Part shown: positions 1-9,279 of the stretch, one piece after another
Layout: every line of letters begins with the position of its first letter
Numbering within the stretch: the first letter of the stretch is position 1
DNA from: Pedobacter deserti
Lineage (GTDB): Bacteria > Bacteroidota > Bacteroidia > Sphingobacteriales > Sphingobacteriaceae
Reading direction: 5' to 3'
DNA length: 64,000 nt
NCBI RefSeq assembly: GCF_024436415.1
Contig: NZ_JAFMZQ010000001.1
Location: forward strand, 1,302,001 to 1,366,000
Notes under the pieces: model-generated
Databases searched by the model: none
Told to the model about the DNA's origin: nothing
The model's input: only the letters and a program-made list of their open reading frames with translations
Program-made: the position numbers and the translations under genes

Positions 1-1285
1 CCTCAATGTAGGCTGTATCCCCTCAAAGGCCCTTCTCGATTCTTCCGAGCACTATCACAATGCAGTACATAGCTTCAAAACACACGGCATTGCCATTAAA
101 GATATCAAGGTAGACATGCCGCAGATGATCGCCAGGAAGAACGACGTCGTAGCACAGAACACCGCCGGTATCCAATACCTCTTTAAGAAAAACAAGATCG
201 ACGCCTTTGAGGGTGTGGGTTCATTTACCGATAAAAACACCATCAAGATCACTAAGGCAGACGGCTCTTCGGAGACCATCACTGCGAAGAACGTGATCAT
301 TGCCTCGGGCTCCAAGCCAACTGCGCTGCCTTTCCTGCCGGTCGATAAAAAACGGATCATTACCTCAACCGAAGCCTTGAACATTACGGAAGTTCCTAAA
401 CAACTCGTTGTGATCGGTGGGGGTGTAATAGGACTGGAACTCGGGTCGGTATATGCGCGGCTGGGTACCAAAGTCTCTGTCATCGAGTTCATGCCTTCTA
501 TCATTGCTACTATGGATGGCGGACTGGGCAAAGAACTTCAGCGGGTCCTTAAAAAGTCGCTGGGCATGGAATTCTTCATGAACCATAAAGTGACCGGCGC
601 CACCGTGAAAGGCAAGAAAGTGACCGTTACGGCCGACAATGCCAAGGGCGAACAGGTGAGTTTCGAGGCAGATTACTGCATCGTAGCTGTAGGCCGTACC
701 GCTTATACCGAGGGCCTTGGCCTTGAGAACATCGGAATTAGAACCGAAGAACGCGGCAACAAGATTCCGGTCAACGAACATCTGGAAACTACCGTTCCGG
801 GCGTATATGCTATAGGCGACGTGATCAAAGGCGCTATGCTTGCCCATAAAGCGGAAGACGAAGGCATTTATGTTGCAGAGCGCATTGCCGGACAAAAGCC
901 GCACATCAATTATAACCTCATCCCGGGCGTCGTGTATACCTGGCCGGAAGTGGCTTCGGTAGGCTATACCGAAGAGCAGCTTAAAGAAAAGGGCCAGCAA
1001 TATAAAGCAGGATCGTTTCCATTCAAGGCCAGCGGAAGGGCTAAAGCCAGTATGGACACCGACGGCTTCGTAAAAGTGCTGGCCGATGCCAAGACAGACG
1101 AAGTTCTCGGCGTGCATATGATCGGTCCCCGCGCGGCCGACATGATCGCAGAGGCGGTAGTCGCCATGGAGTTCCGTGCTTCGGCGGAAGACATTGCCCG
1201 CATCTGCCATGCGCACCCTACTTATACAGAAGCGCTCAAGGAAGCAGCTTTAGCCGCTACTGAGAACAGGGCAATACATATCTAA
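1..1285 (+). CDS. lpdA: Dihydrolipoyl dehydrogenase (E3), 5' truncated
   Basis: Flavoprotein E3 subunit that reoxidises dihydrolipoamide in pyruvate and 2-oxoglutarate dehydrogenase complexes and in the glycine cleavage system, passing electrons to NAD+. The gene enters from the left edge. Codon 2-4 begins LNVGCIPSKAL, the redox-active motif, and base 1 fits the third base of the preceding cysteine codon, so only about 40-50 N-terminal residues (FAD-binding loop) are missing. The NAD-binding fold VIGGGVIGLELGSVYARLG, the second FAD motif with GVYAIGD, and the C-terminal dimer-interface HAHPTYTEAL carrying the catalytic His-Glu pair are all present. The glycine decarboxylase gene at 42522-45398 could be one user of this E3. 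Its terminator lies inside the converging gene. Family assignment is certain; which complex it serves is not visible. Confidence 0.96.
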   Translation, partial: LNVGCIPSKALLDSSEHYHNAVHSFKTHGIAIKDIKVDMPQMIARKNDVVAQNTAGIQYLFKKNKIDAFEGVGSFTDKNTIKITKADGSSETITAKNVIIASGSKPTALPFLPVDKKRIITSTEALNITEVPKQLVVIGGGVIGLELGSVYARLGTKVSVIEFMPSIIATMDGGLGKELQRVLKKSLGMEFFMNHKVTGATVKGKKVTVTADNAKGEQVSFEADYCIVAVGRTAYTEGLGLENIGIRTEERGNKIPVNEHLETTVPGVYAIGDVIKGAMLAHKAEDEGIYVAERIAGQKPHINYNLIPGVVYTWPEVASVGYTEEQLKEKGQQYKAGSFPFKASGRAKASMDTDGFVKVLADAKTDEVLGVHMIGPRAADMIAEAVVAMEFRASAEDIARICHAHPTYTEALKEAALAATENRAIHI

Positions 1286-1289
1286 GAAA

Positions 1290-2135
1290 TTACTGCGTAA
1301 CAGGAGGAGGCTGGTCAGACGTACCAGCCTTTTCTTTTAGTTCCGGGTAACAGGCAAACAAGGCTTTTACCGAAATTTCAATCAGCCTCAGGTGTTCCGC
1401 CTGCTTGCCATGCTGCACCTCCACATTGATGTACGGAATGCTATGCTTCATGGCGTAAACCGAGAGCGACCCATCATCCGGCGCGTTGTGCGATTGCAGC
1501 GCCACGTTAACATTTTCACGCTTCAGATAATCAAAAAGCTTCTTCTCCGTCACAAACACCAGGTCGTCCGGATCCATGGCAAAATTGATGTGCAATGAGT
1601 CCGCCGTACCTTCCAGTTCATATCCCTTCAAATAAGACGGAATGCCAAAGCCACCATCGGCATTATTATGCAAGGTAAATATGTAACCATACTTAGCATG
1701 GTTGTATAAATTAAGAATAACCTTCGAAGCCATCTCCAACTGATCCATAACCTTTTCGTCGGCCGGCCCATATTTTTCGAGGCCAACACGGATGCCGTCA
1801 CGAGTGTAGATGCTGTTTGGATCCGTTTGATAATCTACACCATCAACCTTAAACTTAAAGTTGCGCACGCCGCCGTACTGACAATCCACCAGCCTTCCGC
1901 CATTAAACTGCATATATTCAAAAGCCGCCTTTACACCGGTATCCTCATTATCATGGATGGCCAGGAAACTCACTTTGGGCGCTCCATAAGCGTAGCGCAC
2001 CAGATTAACGTTCAGGTCGCTCACCACAATATACGTCGTGTCCATCGTCATACCCTTAAACACCGGCGGATGCTGCGCATGCAGCACCAAGCTTCCGAAA
2101 AAGAAAAAAGGCAATAGAAACAGGTACCTCAGCAT
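1290..2135 (-). CDS. Conserved secreted hypothetical protein, possible metallohydrolase
   Basis: About 281 residues from the ATG at 2135. The reading frame extends to 2177, but this internal start places a clean signal peptide (MLRYLFLLPFFFFGSLVLHA) at the N-terminus, so the product is likely periplasmic or surface exposed. No named family is certain. Visible candidate metal ligands are a HxxE motif (IHDNED), a later histidine in FTLHNNADGG, and a glutamate in INVEVQHG. This order resembles zinc carboxypeptidase or succinylglutamate-desuccinylase folds, but that is inference only. It lies downstream of the efflux operon's terminator and converges on lpdA with 4 bases between stop codons. I take it as a conserved Bacteroidota hypothetical protein. 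Confidence 0.75.
   Translation of the reverse strand: MLRYLFLLPFFFFGSLVLHAQHPPVFKGMTMDTTYIVVSDLNVNLVRYAYGAPKVSFLAIHDNEDTGVKAAFEYMQFNGGRLVDCQYGGVRNFKFKVDGVDYQTDPNSIYTRDGIRVGLEKYGPADEKVMDQLEMASKVILNLYNHAKYGYIFTLHNNADGGFGIPSYLKGYELEGTADSLHINFAMDPDDLVFVTEKKLFDYLKRENVNVALQSHNAPDDGSLSVYAMKHSIPYINVEVQHGKQAEHLRLIEISVKALFACYPELKEKAGTSDQPPPVTQ
1308..1334 (+). terminator. Intrinsic terminator of lpdA inside the converging gene
   Basis: An 8-bp perfect stem, AGGCTGGT (1308-1315) with ACCAGCCT (1323-1330), 7-base loop, followed by TTTCTTTT. It starts 22 bases after the lpdA stop and lies within the last codons of the gene on the opposite strand, so the sequence serves both as terminator and as coding DNA. 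Confidence 0.7.
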
Positions 2136-2174
2136 GGTCAACTTTTCAACAAAATAGCAAAAGAATCTGACCCG

Positions 2175-2205
2175 CAAAAAAAAGAGGGGCCTATCAGGCC
2201 CCTCT
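2175..2205 (-). terminator. Terminator of the RND efflux operon
   Basis: A 10-bp perfect GC-rich stem (AGAGGGGCCT at 2183-2192, AGGCCCCTCT at 2196-2205) with a 3-base loop, followed on the minus strand by a run of eight T. It sits 27 bases past the stop of the RND pump gene. Confidence 0.9.
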
Positions 2206-2231
2206 AAAACTATTAAAACAGATATCGATCC

Positions 2232-5200
2232 TTAATGTGCAAGATCCGGATCGTATTCCAATACATCCTTATGGTCATAAGGCTCCGTCATCAGCTCGTC
2301 TATCGACTTGCCTTTTTTGTTAAAGCCAAATCTGTCCAGCATCCTGTCGAAGATCAGGTAGATCACCGGAACCACGATCAGGGTAAGGAATAGCGAACTC
2401 ACCAGACCGCCGATGATAACCCAGGCCAGACCATTCTTCCATTCCGCACCGGCACCGCTGGCAATCGCGATCGGAAGCATACCAAACACCATCGCAATCG
2501 TCGTCATCAGGATCGGGCGCAAACGGGCGTGGTTAGCCAGCACCAAAGCTTCCCGGGTCGATTTCCCTTCCGCCTTCTGCTGATTGGTAAAGTCGACCAG
2601 CAAGATCGCGTTCTTCGCTACCAGACCCATCAGCATGATCAAACCAAGAATGGTAAAGATACCCAGGGAGTTGTTCGTCAGCGCCAGTGCAAGCAACGCT
2701 CCAATCATCGCCAGCGGCAGCGAGAACATCACCACGAGCGGATATACAAACGAGTCATACAGGGCCACCATGATCAGGTATACCAGGATAATGGCCGATA
2801 ACAAAGCGATACCCAAGGTACCAAAACCTTCACTTTGGTTTTCCTGATCACCAGCCCAGGTATAACTCACACCCACAGGGGCTTTAAGCTTACCATTTTC
2901 CTGGTACTCCTCAAGTTTCGCCTGGAAATCTTCAACGATCGTTCCCGTCGGCCGTCCTATCGACTGCGCCTGTACGGATACCGAGGTCGACTTGTTCAGT
3001 CGCTCCAGCTGACTAGGACCTGAACCTTCCGTAATATTGGCAAACTGCGATAATTTCACCTGCGTGCCTTTATCGTTCACAAATACCAGGTTCCGCACGT
3101 CATCTATATTCTGGCGGTTAAAGTCCTGGAACTGGATGTTGATATCATATTCGTATTCACCCTTACGGAATTTACCATCTGTATTACCCGCAAAGGCAGT
3201 CTGCATCGTAGAACCAACCGTAGAAAGATTAAGGCCTAAGGCCGACATCTTATCGCGGTCTACCTGCACATTAATCTCCGGCGTACCTTTCTCTACCGAA
3301 AGCTTAATCTCCGTAGCACCAGGAATAGTTGCCAGAACATCTCTGGCACCCTGGGCATACTTTAACACGCTGTCAAGGTCAGAACCCGTTACCACCAGAC
3401 TGATAGGCGCGTTTTCCGCGATACCCAAAATACTGATCGGCACAGTTTTTACCTTGGCGCCGACAAGTTCTTTGGCCAGGGCGCGACTCATTTTCGTGGC
3501 GAAGATATCAGATGATACCCCTTCACGCTGATCGCGTTCAACGAGGCGCACGTTAATCTCCGACTTATAAGCCGTAGCCTGCGTTCCACCAAAGTCACCG
3601 CTGGCCTGTCCTACCGTTGTAATCAACTGCACAATTTCAGGCTGCTTGTCAAGGAAAGCCTCCGCGCGCTGCGTATAAAAGTTGGTCTGCTCCAAAGGCG
3701 CATCTTTCGGCAATTCAATCTGCACCAGGAACTCACCTTTATCCGATTTCGGGAAAAACTCCGTACCGATAAATCCGGCACCCAGTAAACCGCATGAACT
3801 AAAGAACAGCACAACCACACCCACCAGCGTAATCGCCTTATGGTTCAACGACCAGTTCAGGATACCTGTAACCCAGATCGTAAACTTCTTCAGTTGTTTT
3901 TCAAACCAAAGGATAAAGCGGCCAAATGCATTCTTGCCTTCAATATGCTCCAGCTTACCAAATCTTGAGAATAGCAGCGGAACAATCGTAAACGACGCCA
4001 GCAAGGAAAGCAGCGTAGCGATAATAACCACCACACAGAACTGGCGCAATACGTTCGACACCAAGCCTGTACTTACGGCGATCGGGAAGAACACCACCAC
4101 AATTACAAAAGTGATCGATACCACCGTAAAACCGATCTCCCTGGTCGCATCAGAAGCTGCGCGCACTTTATTCTTACCCATCTCCATGTGTCGCTGGATG
4201 TTCTCCAGTACCACAATCGCGTCATCCACCAGGATACCCACAACGAGCGATAGTCCAAGCAGCGACATCAGGTTCAGCGTAAAGCCAAACAGGCTGATAC
4301 CGATAAAGGTTGCGATCAACGAAGCCGGGATCGACACCATGACGATCACCGCGTTCCGCAAACTATGCAGGAAGAAAAGCATCACGAAAGCCACCAACAC
4401 TACCGCGATGATCAAATCGTGGATAACCGCATCGGCCGATTGCAACGTAAAAATAGAGCTGTCGTTAACGATCTTGATGTCCAGCTTATTTGCCTCATAG
4501 TCCTTTTTTAGCTTCTCAATAATGGCATGTACGCCCTTACTCACCTCAACCGCGTTCGCATCACTTTGTTTAATGATCTGGATAGCGATCGACGCTTGTC
4601 TGTCGATACGGGCCAGTTTTTCCGTCTCCTTCTTAGAATCCTGAACGTCGGCAACATCACCCAAACGAATCTGAGCACCATCAGGAGTTGTTGTCAACAC
4701 CAAATTTCTCAGCTCCTCAATGGTCCGGTACTTGCCCGACAAACGGATCAGTACGTCCTGCGACTCTGTCTTAACACTACCCGTAGGGAAGTCCAGGTTA
4801 GAGCTCAGCACCATTTGCTGCACCTGCGTTGCCGAAAGGCCATAACCCTGCAGCTTATTCGCATCCAGCGAAACCTGAATCTCACGTTCCGATCCACCCA
4901 CAAGGTTCACCTGCGCAATACCCGCAACCCTCGAAATTACCGGGGCAATCCGCTGGTCAATCAGGTCATAAAAACTCACATCATCCATATTGGCCGATGC
5001 CGTCATCGTAATTACCGGCAAATCGTCCAGTGAGAACTTACTCAGTGAAGGCGTTTTCACATCCTCCGGTAAGTCCGAAAGGATTGCGTTCACCTTCCGC
5101 TGCGCATCATTCAGGGAAATATCAATATTAGCTGCGTCAGTCAGCGTAATGGTTACGGTCGACAAGCTCTCGAACGACACAGCGTTAATCTTCTTGATGT

Positions 5201-5426
5201 TCTCCATCGAAGAAACCGCGTCCTCAATCTTCTTGGTCACCGTGTTTTCCACCTCACTTGGCGAAGCTCCAGGGTAAATCGTCTGTATAGATACAACGTT
5301 GTTCGAGAATTTCGGAAGCAACTCGTAACCCAGCGAAAAGTAACTCAAGAGCCCCAGGAGCGTGAGTGCGGTAAACACCACAATCACCAGCGAGGGTCTT
5401 TTTATAGAAATATCTGTTATTTTCAT
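2232..5426 (-). CDS. RND (HAE1/AcrB-type) efflux permease
   Basis: Inner-membrane proton-driven pump of a tripartite efflux system, 1064 residues, the usual length for the HAE1 family. It has the duplicated plan: one N-terminal membrane helix (VIVVFTALTLLGLLSYF), a large periplasmic loop, helices 2-6, a central helix, a second periplasmic loop and helices 8-12. TM4 carries GILVDDAIVVLENIQ with the paired acidic residues of the proton relay. It is the last gene of a leftward operon, 22 bases after the adaptor gene and before a strong terminator. Substrate cannot be read from the sequence; drugs, dyes, detergents or bile-like compounds are typical. Control is probably by the TetR protein encoded at 7881-8489. 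Confidence 0.95.
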   Translation of the reverse strand: MKITDISIKRPSLVIVVFTALTLLGLLSYFSLGYELLPKFSNNVVSIQTIYPGASPSEVENTVTKKIEDAVSSMENIKKINAVSFESLSTVTITLTDAANIDISLNDAQRKVNAILSDLPEDVKTPSLSKFSLDDLPVITMTASANMDDVSFYDLIDQRIAPVISRVAGIAQVNLVGGSEREIQVSLDANKLQGYGLSATQVQQMVLSSNLDFPTGSVKTESQDVLIRLSGKYRTIEELRNLVLTTTPDGAQIRLGDVADVQDSKKETEKLARIDRQASIAIQIIKQSDANAVEVSKGVHAIIEKLKKDYEANKLDIKIVNDSSIFTLQSADAVIHDLIIAVVLVAFVMLFFLHSLRNAVIVMVSIPASLIATFIGISLFGFTLNLMSLLGLSLVVGILVDDAIVVLENIQRHMEMGKNKVRAASDATREIGFTVVSITFVIVVVFFPIAVSTGLVSNVLRQFCVVVIIATLLSLLASFTIVPLLFSRFGKLEHIEGKNAFGRFILWFEKQLKKFTIWVTGILNWSLNHKAITLVGVVVLFFSSCGLLGAGFIGTEFFPKSDKGEFLVQIELPKDAPLEQTNFYTQRAEAFLDKQPEIVQLITTVGQASGDFGGTQATAYKSEINVRLVERDQREGVSSDIFATKMSRALAKELVGAKVKTVPISILGIAENAPISLVVTGSDLDSVLKYAQGARDVLATIPGATEIKLSVEKGTPEINVQVDRDKMSALGLNLSTVGSTMQTAFAGNTDGKFRKGEYEYDINIQFQDFNRQNIDDVRNLVFVNDKGTQVKLSQFANITEGSGPSQLERLNKSTSVSVQAQSIGRPTGTIVEDFQAKLEEYQENGKLKAPVGVSYTWAGDQENQSEGFGTLGIALLSAIILVYLIMVALYDSFVYPLVVMFSLPLAMIGALLALALTNNSLGIFTILGLIMLMGLVAKNAILLVDFTNQQKAEGKSTREALVLANHARLRPILMTTIAMVFGMLPIAIASGAGAEWKNGLAWVIIGGLVSSLFLTLIVVPVIYLIFDRMLDRFGFNKKGKSIDELMTEPYDHKDVLEYDPDLAH

Positions 5427-5448
5427 CTTATATCTTATTCAATATGGT

Positions 5449-6516
5449 TTACTTAACGACAGATACCGGAGTACCATCTTTTAAGTTGATCTGACCACTA
5501 ATAATCACTGTCTCACCCTCATTCAAGCCATCCAGGATTTCCACGTTATCGCCCAGAATACGGCCGCTAACCACTTTCCTCACTTTCGACGTATTGCTTC
5601 CTTTATCCAGAACAAACACCTCATTGCTGCTTACACTACCCGCAAATGAAGTCCTTGGCACAAGTATAGTCGGCGCCTGTTTCGGGAACTTAAACACTGC
5701 GGTGCCATACATACCAGCCTTTAAAGTGTTCTTGCCTGCATTGTCCACCTCAATCTCAATCGGGAAGTTCAGCGAAGCATCAGCCTTAGGCGCAATAAAG
5801 CTTACTCTGCCAGAGAAATTATCATTAGGGAAAACCGACGACTTGATCTCAACCTTGTCGCCCACCTTCAGGTTAGCCACCTGCGACTCGCTCACATTCA
5901 CCTTCAGCTTCAGTTTCGATACGTCAACCAATTCAAAAAGCTGAGATCCCTGCGAGTTCACAAAAGCACCCACTTCAATGTAGCGCTTGTTTACAATACC
6001 ATTGATCGGCGATTTAATATTAGCGTCGCTAACCCGGCGCTGCGAAGCCTGCAAACGCAGCTTTGCATTTTGCGTAGCCAAACGGGCCTGATCCAACTGC
6101 TGTTGTGTAACACCGCCAGTTTTAAACGAGTTCTCGTACCGGGCCTGATCCCTTAAAGCATTCTGATAAGTAGCTTCAGCAGTTTCTTTATCCGTATTCA
6201 TGATCTCCGCATCAATACGGGCCAATACCTGACCTCTCGAAACACGATCACCCTCATCAACATAAATTCTGGTCACCCTTCCCGCATTTTCGTTCAGCAG
6301 ATTTAACTCCTGCTTAGGCGAAAAATTCCCGTTCACACTAAAATCCTGGTCCACCACCGTTTTTTGCACAGGGGCTACCCTAACGGCAACCGCTCCGCCG
6401 CCCTGGGCAATGAAAGCCGTTTTCGCTTCGTTCTTCTTCTTGTTGTTCGTCAATACCAGTGCGATACCCACCAGGGCAAGCAGGACAACTACGACTGTTA
6501 TGATTATTCTTTTCAT
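5449..6516 (-). CDS. RND efflux periplasmic adaptor (membrane fusion protein)
   Basis: 355 residues linking the inner-membrane pump to the outer-membrane channel. An N-terminal membrane anchor (IIITVVVVLLALVGIALVL) is followed by a first lipoyl half-motif, a short helical hairpin (about residues 105-165), the second lipoyl half (KSPINGIVNKRYIEVGAFV), then beta-barrel and membrane-proximal domains. The start codon overlaps the tolC stop as ATGA (6513-6516), which indicates translational coupling. HlyD/AcrA family membership is clear from both the architecture and the neighbours. Confidence 0.94.
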   Translation of the reverse strand: MKRIIITVVVVLLALVGIALVLTNNKKKNEAKTAFIAQGGGAVAVRVAPVQKTVVDQDFSVNGNFSPKQELNLLNENAGRVTRIYVDEGDRVSRGQVLARIDAEIMNTDKETAEATYQNALRDQARYENSFKTGGVTQQQLDQARLATQNAKLRLQASQRRVSDANIKSPINGIVNKRYIEVGAFVNSQGSQLFELVDVSKLKLKVNVSESQVANLKVGDKVEIKSSVFPNDNFSGRVSFIAPKADASLNFPIEIEVDNAGKNTLKAGMYGTAVFKFPKQAPTILVPRTSFAGSVSSNEVFVLDKGSNTSKVRKVVSGRILGDNVEILDGLNEGETVIISGQINLKDGTPVSVVK

Positions 6517-7859
6517 TGTAAGAGTGATTTAATGTTTCCGTTAGATTTTATTAATTGTATTTCGGCGACCTTATAGTTCAATAAAGCCTGGGTGTAGGCA
6601 TTCTGTGCTTCAGTAAGCGCATTCTCCGTGTCCAGCAGGTCAGTAAGGCTTGCCAGTCCGTTGTTATAATTGTTTTGTGTGCTTTGATAGATCTCATTTG
6701 CAAGCTCGGCATTCTTTCTTTGCGACTCTATCGTGCTAATGCTGTTGCGCAATTCTATCTTGGCATTTTCATAAGCCGTGTTCAAAGCATTAGTTGTTTG
6801 TCTGCGGTCCTCGTTCGCTTTTTTGATATCCACATCAGCCTGGCGGATACGTGAGCGGGTAAGGAAGCCATTGAAAACAGGTATTCTCAAGGTTATCCCG
6901 ATAGATGAAGCATCGAAACCGATCGCTCTTCCGTTCGAGGTAAGATAGTCAAATCTGTTTGCCTGGCTAGAATAGGTGTAGTTGCCAGATAACGAAAGAT
7001 TAGGATAGTATTCCGAAACATAAGCCTTACGCTGCAAGGCCAGGAGCCTGTCCTGCACATCTAACAATTTCACCTCAGTCCGGTTGTCCAGATTTAGCGT
7101 ATCGCTCATTTCTGGCAGCGTAACCGATTCGTTCAATTCAGTTCTGGGCAAAGTAATCGCTGTCTCCACAGGCATACCCATCGAGAGTTTCAGCTGAAGT
7201 TCCAGTTGCGTAATCGAGTTGATCACCTGTGTGCGTTGTGTTTCAAGGTTCGTGATACTCACCTTGATCCGGTCTACGTCAATCTTCTTGGCCAAACCAT
7301 TGTTATATTGTGTAGTAATGATGTTTTCCACCACGCGAATGTTCTTAAGGTTTGTGTCTATTACGTTCAGCCTCTGTCTGGCCACAAGCACCTGATAATA
7401 ATTGTTCGCCACCAGCTCAATCACCTGCTCGTCGGTCAGTTCCGAAGAAAGCCTGTAATACTCCTCACTGGAGCGAGCTGCCTGCAAACCAGTAAATACC
7501 TGCTGGTTGAAAAGCTGCTGAGAAAGCTGCACACCTGCGTTTGAGTTCCAGGCTTGTCCCAGGGCAAATGACTGCGTGGCGCCACCGATGTTGGCAACCA
7601 ATTGTCCGATAATCGGATTATAGGTCAGCCCAGTGGTCGCTGTTATCTGCGGCAAAGCCTGCGCACGAACCTCCTGCGTTTTGTATTTGCCACCATCAAT
7701 ATCCAGCTTAGCCTTGCGGGCGTTCACGTTGTTCTGGACCGCATAGTTCAGCGCCTGTTTCAGCGTCAGCGTTTGCTGCGCCTGCGATGCAACGGCCGAC
7801 AATACCAAGCCCAGCACCAGCAGCGGGATTGTTCTTATCTGTTTCATTATTGTATTCAT
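6513..7859 (-). CDS. TolC-family outer membrane efflux channel
   Basis: 448-residue outer-membrane factor. A signal peptide (PLLVLGLVLSAVASQAQQ) is followed by the duplicated TolC repeat: long helices rich in Q, N and A around residues 150-240 and 360-448, each next to beta strands of the trans-envelope barrel. The ATG at 7847 is an equally possible start and shortens the signal peptide by four residues. It lies 21 bases after the TetR gene and overlaps the adaptor gene by four bases. With the two genes downstream it forms a complete tripartite efflux system. Confidence 0.94.
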   Translation of the reverse strand: MNTIMKQIRTIPLLVLGLVLSAVASQAQQTLTLKQALNYAVQNNVNARKAKLDIDGGKYKTQEVRAQALPQITATTGLTYNPIIGQLVANIGGATQSFALGQAWNSNAGVQLSQQLFNQQVFTGLQAARSSEEYYRLSSELTDEQVIELVANNYYQVLVARQRLNVIDTNLKNIRVVENIITTQYNNGLAKKIDVDRIKVSITNLETQRTQVINSITQLELQLKLSMGMPVETAITLPRTELNESVTLPEMSDTLNLDNRTEVKLLDVQDRLLALQRKAYVSEYYPNLSLSGNYTYSSQANRFDYLTSNGRAIGFDASSIGITLRIPVFNGFLTRSRIRQADVDIKKANEDRRQTTNALNTAYENAKIELRNSISTIESQRKNAELANEIYQSTQNNYNNGLASLTDLLDTENALTEAQNAYTQALLNYKVAEIQLIKSNGNIKSLLQ

Positions 7860-7880
7860 ATATAGTTAATTAATTAGGGT

Positions 7881-8489
7881 CTATTTTAATCCTTTAACAA
7901 AAATTCCCGACAAGCCCAGCTGCTTGTCCAGCATCAGTTTCATTTCCTTCTTGCTCGGAAACAACTCCTTATTTCCATGCGTAATGCACAGCGAAGTAAT
8001 TCCCGCCAGACTGTCCAGATACAATTCCGCCACCTTGTCCATATCCGTATCCTCAATCTCACCTTTTTCAGCCGCAGTTTTGAACACTTGTTTATGGAAC
8101 TGCTGATTTCGTGCCTTCATCTTCATAAAATGCGCCTTCAATTCCTCAGAGTTGAGCGACGAATCCGGACTTGCACCCGACAGATGCAGCATATAATACT
8201 TTTGGAAAAAGCGATGCCTCACCTCAATAAATCCGGCTAAGCGCGCTTCAAGCGGCTGCTCCTCGGCAAAACGCTCATTTTCGATGATGTCAAAATAGTC
8301 AGAGAAAATTTTGTCAATCACACCCAGCACGAGGCTGTTCTTATCCGGGAAATAATAATACAGTGAAGGCTTAGATACCGAAAGGTCCTCCGCAATCTCA
8401 TTCATCGTGGTCTTACTGATCCCGTAATGCATGAAACGCTTAATCGCACCCTCAATAATCGCCTCCCTTTTTTTATCCGTCTCTACCAT
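7881..8489 (-). CDS. TetR/AcrR-family regulator of the efflux operon
   Basis: 202 residues. The N-terminal helix-turn-helix is textbook: RFMHYGISKTTMNEIAEDLS followed by VSKPSLYYYFPDKNSL, and the rest is the all-helical ligand-binding domain. It is the first gene of the leftward cluster, 21 bases before tolC, so it most likely represses its own operon. The ligand is unknown. A minus-strand TAACTTTG at 8528-8535, 38 bases upstream of the ATG, could be its -7 box, but no good -33 partner was found. Confidence 0.92.
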   Translation of the reverse strand: MVETDKKREAIIEGAIKRFMHYGISKTTMNEIAEDLSVSKPSLYYYFPDKNSLVLGVIDKIFSDYFDIIENERFAEEQPLEARLAGFIEVRHRFFQKYYMLHLSGASPDSSLNSEELKAHFMKMKARNQQFHKQVFKTAAEKGEIEDTDMDKVAELYLDSLAGITSLCITHGNKELFPSKKEMKLMLDKQLGLSGIFVKGLK

Positions 8490-8608
8490 TCTACTTTTTT
8501 ACTTTTTGACTTTTCGTTTTCAATGGTCAAAGTTAAGGCCAGAAAATTTACCGTTTAAGTGTAGACGCAAAAAAGGGTAGAAATGTTACAGAAGTATGAC
8601 GGACGAAG

Positions 8609-9214
8609 CTATTTCTTCTGCAGGCCTGCCATAAAGACGTCAGCAAACAGCCTTTCCTTCAGAAAGATCTGCTTAAAATGATCCTTATCGGGGAACACGT
8701 AACGGTGCTTTAAAACGATGTCGAAGTGTATGCCAGTCAGCGCGTTCATAAACACCTCGGTCACCAGTTTAGGATTATCCATGCTCAGTTCGCCGCTCGC
8801 GATGCCGCGGTTAAACAGCGAGTTCACCACCATCGCTTCAAAAGCCTTTGCCTTCTCAATCTTTTCAGACAAGCCATTGGGCAGGTCCTGACCAATCACC
8901 TGGTTAGACTCAAAAAGCTTATAATATTTCTGAATATACGTCTGCCGCTTTTGCAGCAGTTTAATAATACCTTCCGTAGAAGTTTTCGTTTTATCTATGG
9001 ATTTGATCAGGTCGCGGCTCATCACCTGCATCAGGTGTTCAATCGTGGTAACGTACAGCGTCAGTTTGTCCGGAAAATAATAATACAAGAGCGCCTTAGA
9101 AAATGAAATGTCCTTCGCAATCTCCGTCATTGTGGTTTTCGCCAGCCCGTAGTGGGCAAATCTCTTCAGCGCAGCCTCAATAATCAAAAGCCTTTTCTTG
9201 TCCTGATTCTCCAT
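8609..9214 (-). CDS. TetR/AcrR-family regulator, paralogue of the downstream gene
   Basis: 201 residues with the HTH RFAHYGLAKTTMTEIAKDIS and then FSKALLYYYFPDKLTL. It is clearly related to the protein encoded at 7881-8489 through the helix-turn-helix and into the first ligand-domain helix, and diverges beyond. It is separated from that gene by 119 bases and is divergent from murB (65 bases). It may co-regulate the efflux operon or control another locus. The tandem arrangement suggests local duplication and divergence. Confidence 0.9.
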   Translation of the reverse strand: MENQDKKRLLIIEAALKRFAHYGLAKTTMTEIAKDISFSKALLYYYFPDKLTLYVTTIEHLMQVMSRDLIKSIDKTKTSTEGIIKLLQKRQTYIQKYYKLFESNQVIGQDLPNGLSEKIEKAKAFEAMVVNSLFNRGIASGELSMDNPKLVTEVFMNALTGIHFDIVLKHRYVFPDKDHFKQIFLKERLFADVFMAGLQKK

Positions 9215-9241
9215 AAATGCTAAAAATAAACAATCTTTATC

Positions 9242-9249
9242 TAAGTTTG
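9242..9249 (+). promoter_or_regulatory. Candidate -7 box for murB
   Basis: TAAGTTTG matches the Bacteroidota -7 consensus TAnnTTTG and lies 30 bases before the murB ATG. No convincing -33 element is seen at the right distance. Confidence 0.45.
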
Positions 9250-9279
9250 CAGCATGTCATGTAACGTCTTTAGCGCACA

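Noticed and set aside
365..1216. Long antisense frame over lpdA (283 codons)
   Set aside because: It lies on the opposite strand of a certain gene, its translation shows no family pattern, and the codon usage mirrors lpdA.
3682..4500. 272-codon plus-strand frame over the RND pump gene
   Set aside because: Shadow of the RND gene, with low-complexity composition (many T, S and I) and no recognisable domain.
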